The notes below the pieces were generated by a model. That model did no database searches, was not told where the DNA came from, and saw nothing but the letters and a program-made list of their open reading frames with translations. Shown in pieces: positions 58,537 to 64,000 of a stretch of DNA of 64,000 bases (positions are counted from its first letter, which is position 1; each line of letters starts with the position of its first letter). The DNA comes from Moraxella nasibovis. GTDB lineage: Bacteria; Pseudomonadota; Gammaproteobacteria; Pseudomonadales; Moraxellaceae. A program made the translations under genes and the position numbers. Where the stretch lies: contig NZ_CP089975.1 in NCBI RefSeq assembly GCF_029581575.1, positions 248,001 to 312,000 of the forward strand, read 5' to 3'.

Positions 58537-61287
58537 TCAGATTAAAGCATCGATGATGGCGACTTTCAAGGCGGACAGCTGCTCTTTGTTTAAAGTTTTG
58601 CCATCGGCATCGCTCAGATAAAATACATCTTCGGCACGCTCGCCTAAGGTGGTGATGCGTGCGCCATGCACCTTGATGTCAAGCAGGCTAAACACCCGAC
58701 CGAGCTTTGCCAAAAGGGCGGGGCGGTCTTTGGTGGTCAAGGACATCATGTGCTGACCCAGATGCGCGTGCGCCGTCGCCTCGCCAAACTGAACTTGGGT
58801 GGGCACGGTGAAGTGTTTGAGTCTGCCGTCTAGCCCAAAATGACGGGGCGTAAAGTCATTTTTGCCATCTTTGCCATCTTTGAGCGCTTTGATGAGACTG
58901 TCGATGAGAGTTTCTTTGCGAATGTCGTTGGTTAGGATGTCGTCTCTGTCGTCGCCCTTGCCGATAGCGTAGCGGTCGATGAGTACATAGCAGTCTAAGG
59001 CGGCAGGCGTGCCATCGATGACGGCGGTCAAAATCGTCGCATCCAGCACGGACAGACCCATCTGGTCGAGTACGCCCACCGTCGCAGCAAATAGGTCGTC
59101 TTGGTCGTGGGTGCAGATGAACAGTTGCACAGCGTTTAATGCCAAGTCCGAATGCGCTCGCAGCACGATGATGGGCTTACCGTTTGCCAGCCTGTCTTGA
59201 TGTGTGAGTATTTCGTCAGTTTGCCAAGCGATGTCTGGGTGTTTTTGTTTTAAGAAAAATTCCTCGCCAAAATCCGCCCACAGCGCATCAATGGCAGTCG
59301 CTGGATGTGTCGTGAGCGCACGGGCTTTGTTTTGCCGATTGGCGATGACGGCGTCTTTGTCGGTGACTTCTTCGCCAAGGCTTAGCACTCGGTGCGTGCT
59401 GATGTACAGCTGTTTGAGCAGTGATGCTCGCCATGAGTTCCAAAGCTGTGAGTTGGTGGCGTTCATGTCGGCAACGGTCAGCACATACAGGTGGTTTAGG
59501 TGCGCAACCGTACCTGTGAATCTGGCAAAATTTTTGATGACATCGGGGTCGGAGATGTCTTGTTTTTGGGCGGTCAAAGACATGGTCAAATGCTCGCGCA
59601 CCAGCCACGCCACAAAGTCTGCATCCTCGTCATTCATGCCATGTGCCTGTGCAAATTCATAGACATCTACCGCCCCAAGCTCGCTGTGATCGCCACCACG
59701 ACCCTTGGCGATGTCGTGAAAAATGGCGGCGATGACCAGCAGGTCTTTGCGGTTGATTTTTTGATAAACCTGACTGACAAGGTCGAATTTCTGCTGATAT
59801 TCTTCATTATTCGTGTCGCCAAAACGGTGTAAAATCCGCACAAGTAGCAGTGTGTGCGCATCGACCGTGTATCGATGAAACAAATCGTACTGCATGAGAC
59901 CCATGATTTTGCCAAATGCAGGCAAATAGCGCCCCAAAATGCCGTAGCGCTTCATGATTCTAAGACGATGAAACAGCAGGTTATTTTCTTGCAAATTTGC
60001 CAAAAACAGCGCACGGTGCGTGGGGTTTTGGCGATAAGCGTCATCGATGTGCGTGCTTGCCAAGCGTAGGGCTTTGAGCGTGCTGGCGGCGACTTTTTTG
60101 ATGCTTCGCTGCCCCATGATGAGAAATATTTTTAAGATGTTTTCTGGTTTTTTGATAAAAATATCGTCGTCTTTGGCGAGGATCTGGACGACAGATTCGC
60201 CACGCTGTTTGCCATGATCGCTCAGCTGATAAAAATCATGATCAATGCTCAAACGCTCATGCTTGGGCGACAGGTAGCGCTCTTGGTAGTAGGCGCAGAG
60301 CATCTCTGAAAGAGCAGCGACTTGCATGGCGTGCTGATAATACTGACGCATCATGTTTTCAAGGGCGTGCGTGAGTGTCTTGCCGTCAGCGTCTTGTGGC
60401 GCAAGATTTAGGCGTTTGGCGAGATTTTTTTGTTGTTCAAACAGCAGCCGATCATCACAGCGACCAGACAGCATGTGCAGGTGATGGCGAATGAGCCATA
60501 AGAATGTTTGTGCATTTTGTAGGTCATCAAGTTCATCTTGGCTGATAAAGCCAGCTTCGCTCAGGTCTGATAAGGTGCGTGCCGTTTCAAAATAAAACCT
60601 GCCCAGCCACACCAAAATGTGCAAATCTCTAAGTCCACCAGGGGCGGTTTTGATGTTGGGTTCTAGGTTGTATTCGGTGGCGTTGTGAGATAGATAGCGT
60701 GTTTTTGATGCTTCAATCTTGGCTACAAAAAAGGTCTGCGCGCTCCATGCGTTTTTTGCGGCGAGCAGGGGCAGATTTTGCAAAGCGGTGTTGCCAGTGA
60801 TGTGTCTGGCTTCCAGTAGGGCGGTGGCGACGGTGTGGTCGGTGGCGGCAAAGGTCATGTCATTGGGTGTGCGCACGCTAATGGCGGGCGTGATGCCAAT
60901 GTCCCACAGCATCGCCACAAAGCGCTCAATCGCCAGACTGTGCGTCTGCACCGTCTCGCCTAGGATTAAAATGTCAATGTCAGACTGCGGAAAAAGCTCG
61001 CACCGACCATAGCCACCGATGGCAAATAACGCCAGTTCATCAGGCAAATACTGACAAAAAAGCTCGCTCAATAACTTATCCATCGCCTGCGTGCGAAGGC
61101 GTAACGATGATTTAATGTGTTTTTCAGGATTGTTTAGCGTCAATAAATGCTTATCAATCTGATGATTTAGCTCATTAAGCCATGCCTTGATGGGTGTGCC
61201 GTCAAAGGGCTTGGTGTCCGTGCCTTTAACCATTTTTGGCAGGGGTGGTAGAGATGTTAGCGGTGGCAGGGCTGATGGTGCATTCAT
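58537..61287 (-). CDS. glnD: Bifunctional uridylyltransferase/uridylyl-removing enzyme
   Basis: Nitrogen sensor that uridylylates PII proteins when glutamine is low and deuridylylates them when it is high. It has 916 residues from the ATG at 61287; 61344 would add 19. The nucleotidyltransferase motif GGYGRCELFPQSDIDIL (91-107), the HD phosphohydrolase motif FHDIAKGRGGDHSE in the middle, and two C-terminal ACT domains (ending in KDRPALLAKLGRVFSLLD and on) are all present. No glnB neighbours it here. Confidence 0.96.
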   Translation of the reverse strand: MNAPSALPPLTSLPPLPKMVKGTDTKPFDGTPIKAWLNELNHQIDKHLLTLNNPEKHIKSSLRLRTQAMDKLLSELFCQYLPDELALFAIGGYGRCELFPQSDIDILILGETVQTHSLAIERFVAMLWDIGITPAISVRTPNDMTFAATDHTVATALLEARHITGNTALQNLPLLAAKNAWSAQTFFVAKIEASKTRYLSHNATEYNLEPNIKTAPGGLRDLHILVWLGRFYFETARTLSDLSEAGFISQDELDDLQNAQTFLWLIRHHLHMLSGRCDDRLLFEQQKNLAKRLNLAPQDADGKTLTHALENMMRQYYQHAMQVAALSEMLCAYYQERYLSPKHERLSIDHDFYQLSDHGKQRGESVVQILAKDDDIFIKKPENILKIFLIMGQRSIKKVAASTLKALRLASTHIDDAYRQNPTHRALFLANLQENNLLFHRLRIMKRYGILGRYLPAFGKIMGLMQYDLFHRYTVDAHTLLLVRILHRFGDTNNEEYQQKFDLVSQVYQKINRKDLLVIAAIFHDIAKGRGGDHSELGAVDVYEFAQAHGMNDEDADFVAWLVREHLTMSLTAQKQDISDPDVIKNFARFTGTVAHLNHLYVLTVADMNATNSQLWNSWRASLLKQLYISTHRVLSLGEEVTDKDAVIANRQNKARALTTHPATAIDALWADFGEEFFLKQKHPDIAWQTDEILTHQDRLANGKPIIVLRAHSDLALNAVQLFICTHDQDDLFAATVGVLDQMGLSVLDATILTAVIDGTPAALDCYVLIDRYAIGKGDDRDDILTNDIRKETLIDSLIKALKDGKDGKNDFTPRHFGLDGRLKHFTVPTQVQFGEATAHAHLGQHMMSLTTKDRPALLAKLGRVFSLLDIKVHGARITTLGERAEDVFYLSDADGKTLNKEQLSALKVAIIDALI

Positions 61288-61474
61288 GGCGATGAGCTTT
61301 GTAAGATGGGTGGGTTTGTGTTGAGCGAACTTTAAAATGACCACAAATTAAACCTTGCTCGTAGAGATAAATCGCAATTCGTCCTACTTGATTGCGGTAA
61401 AATTTAGGTTCGGTTGGTGCATTATAATGATGTATTATAATGAAAAATACCACAGATTGCACGGTGGAGTGTTA

Positions 61475-61506
61475 AAAAACGCCTACCGTACGATAGGCGT
61501 TTTTTG
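61475..61506 (-). terminator. Terminator after map (bidirectional hairpin)
   Basis: AAAAAACGCCTA and TAGGCGTTTTTT enclose CCGTACGA; on the minus strand it follows the map stop by about 25 bp. It is symmetrical and may act in both directions. Confidence 0.85.
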
Positions 61507-61531
61507 CTATGCTTTAAGCTGGTTTTGAGAA

Positions 61532-62323
61532 TTATTGAGTTAAAAAACTCAAATCTTCATCAGGGCGAGCGGTCGTTACGATACAGCCATTATCGGTAAC
61601 GATCAGCGTATGCTCCCATTGGGCGGACAGCTTGCGGTCTTTGGTGATTGCTGTCCAGCCGTCTTTCATGATTTTGGTTTGCCATACGCCTTGATTGATC
61701 ATCGGCTCAATGGTGATTGCCATGCCTGTTTTTAATTGTACGCCGGTGCCTTTTTTGCCGTAGTGTAGCACTTGTGGTTCGGCATGGAAAGTTTTGCCAA
61801 TGCCATGTCCGCAAAACTCACGCACGATGGAGAAGCGTTCTGGTTCAACGACTTCTTGAATTGCTGCCCCAATGTCGCCCAAAAACGCACCGTCTTTGAC
61901 CACTTTCATGCCAGCATAAAGGGCACGCTGAGCGGTATCGCAGATGCGTTTTGCCATCACCGAGCCTTCGCCGATGATCCACATTGCCGAAGTGTCGCCA
62001 TAGTAGCCATCTTTGATGACGGTAACATCAATATTGATGATGTCGCCGTCTTTTAAGATGCGCTCATGGTCCGGCATACCGTGGCAGACGACATGGTTGA
62101 TCGAAGTGCAAAGCGTGAATGGATAGCCTTGATAATTTAGGCAGGCAGGAATGGCGTTTTGTACTTCGGTGATGTGTTTGTATGCCAAATCGTCCAAAAA
62201 TCCTGTGCTGACACCTGCTTTGACATGGGGGTCTAGCATTTGTAGTACTTCTGCCGCCAAGCGACCAGCGACTTTCATTTTTTCAATTTCGTCGTTATTC
62301 AAGATGGGAATGTTTTTGCTCAT
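61532..62323 (-). CDS. map: Methionine aminopeptidase type I
   Basis: Removes N-terminal Met from nascent proteins. It has 263 residues (E. coli 264). Metal ligands are recognisable: His in NHVVCHGMPD, Asp in INIDVTVIKDGYYGDTS, His in FCGHGIGKTFH, and Glu in GMAITIEPM with the C-terminal AQWEHTLIVTD. It is separated from the upstream DUF442 gene by its terminator. Confidence 0.96.
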   Translation of the reverse strand: MSKNIPILNNDEIEKMKVAGRLAAEVLQMLDPHVKAGVSTGFLDDLAYKHITEVQNAIPACLNYQGYPFTLCTSINHVVCHGMPDHERILKDGDIINIDVTVIKDGYYGDTSAMWIIGEGSVMAKRICDTAQRALYAGMKVVKDGAFLGDIGAAIQEVVEPERFSIVREFCGHGIGKTFHAEPQVLHYGKKGTGVQLKTGMAITIEPMINQGVWQTKIMKDGWTAITKDRKLSAQWEHTLIVTDNGCIVTTARPDEDLSFLTQ

Positions 62324-62359
62324 GAGAAACCTAATGTATGGTGTAGAAATTAGTCAATA

Positions 62360-62386
62360 AAAATGGGCGAATATGACGCCCATTTT
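62360..62386 (-). terminator. Terminator after the DUF442 gene
   Basis: AAAATGGGCG and CGCCCATTTT form a perfect 10-bp inverted repeat with a 7-base loop; on the minus strand TTTTTATT continues it, 30 bp after the stop at 62417. Confidence 0.85.
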
Positions 62387-62416
62387 ACTATTTTTTGCTC
62401 AAATTTTCTATGAAAA

Positions 62417-62767
62417 TTACTCTTCATCCAGCAAATCACGCTCACGAGCTGCCTGCAAAATGATGCTTGAGCGGTTGCCAGAACGACAAAAAATGTGCAA
62501 TGGGCGTTCGGTGGCGTTGAAAAAATCAGCGAATTCTTGCACATGATTCATGTCCAGCATACCGCCAGCAAAGGCGATTTGCTTGTAGATGATGCCGTGT
62601 TCGGTGCAGGCGTTTTTGATTTCATCAGAAGTTGGCTGTCCGATTTCTTCGCCATCTGGACGGTTATTGACGATGGTTTTTACGCCTTGCTTGGCAAGTT
62701 CGGCGACATCGGCAGGCGTGATTTGACCTGAGATGGTGATGCGAAATTCTGGGGCTAGGTCAGTCAT
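62417..62767 (-). CDS. DUF442/TIGR01244 phosphatase-like protein
   Basis: 116 residues, small protein-tyrosine-phosphatase-like fold (the Blh N-terminal or 'beta-lactamase hydrolase-like' family). The P-loop is FCRSGNRSSII with Cys and Arg in CX5R spacing. It starts MTDLAPEFRITISGQITPAD after AAGGAATTTTT. Family members in some bacteria are linked to sulfide metabolism or biofilm control; the role here is unknown. Confidence 0.85.
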   Translation of the reverse strand: MTDLAPEFRITISGQITPADVAELAKQGVKTIVNNRPDGEEIGQPTSDEIKNACTEHGIIYKQIAFAGGMLDMNHVQEFADFFNATERPLHIFCRSGNRSSIILQAARERDLLDEE

Positions 62768-62900
62768 AAAAATTCCTTAATGAAATATGGATAAAAACTG
62801 TTCCTAGCTTACCTTGTTTTGCTGATTTTGGCAAATGCTTCTTGCGATGGGAAAGTATGACTGTTAGGTCAGAAAATAAAAAATCTGTCATTTTGATTGA

Positions 62901-64000
<1,100 letters not shown>

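Overview
The window looks like a chromosomal segment of a gammaproteobacterium of the family Moraxellaceae, most likely Moraxella. This is an inference from protein similarity, gene order and base composition as read by eye; no database search was run. No rRNA, CRISPR array or complete prophage is visible. Both ends are open: betB lacks its 5' end and fadH runs off the 3' end.

Layout. 0-3.2 kb: choline-to-glycine-betaine genes betB and betA. 3.2-3.8 kb: a cluster of palindromic repeats. 3.8-7.1 kb: a glutamate/aspartate-type ABC importer (gltIJKL). 7.2-10.2 kb: thrB, an Abi_2 abortive-infection-type gene that overlaps it, and a class II glutamine amidotransferase. 10.3-13.1 kb (minus): a small membrane-anchored protein, a PIN/ribbon-helix-helix toxin-antitoxin pair, and prfC, whose last 24 codons are duplicated on the far side of the toxin-antitoxin pair. 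13.2-18.2 kb: dgkA, polA, trpE. 18.2-21.3 kb (minus): a tightly packed five-gene operon (WYL regulator, AAA+ ATPase, two small membrane proteins, one small soluble protein) with a divergent XRE regulator; this is the best candidate for an undescribed system. 21.9-36.6 kb: the conserved translation/transcription block, tRNA-Thr/Tyr/Gly/Thr-tuf, tRNA-Trp, secE-nusG, rplKAJL, rpoBC. 36.8-41.6 kb: serA, an IS110-family element with a structured non-coding end, gor and a Sel1 protein. 41.7-47.9 kb: HAD phosphatase, pepD, ycgN-like, corC-like, thiD, tRNA-Ser and tRNA-Arg, RDD protein. 48-54.9 kb: hemN, ssb, DUF4126, a ygiC/ygiB-like pair, ccmCDE. 55.2-64 kb: class V aminotransferase, tRNA-Ser, DedA protein, tmRNA, WG-repeat protein, glnD, map, DUF442 protein, partial fadH.

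How the genes work together. Most of the window is housekeeping. The ribosomal/RNA-polymerase block shows its control elements: consensus promoters before rplJ and rpoB, an L10-binding leader, an attenuator after rplL and a hairpin between rpoB and rpoC. Accessory genes sit at joints between core genes: Abi_2 after thrB, the toxin-antitoxin pair after prfC, the AAA/WYL operon between trpE and the tRNA cluster, and the IS110 element between serA and gor. Two classes of dispersed repeat (a ~137-bp element with two inverted copies 26 kb apart, and short perfect palindromes containing TAGGGGC) occupy several intergenic gaps.
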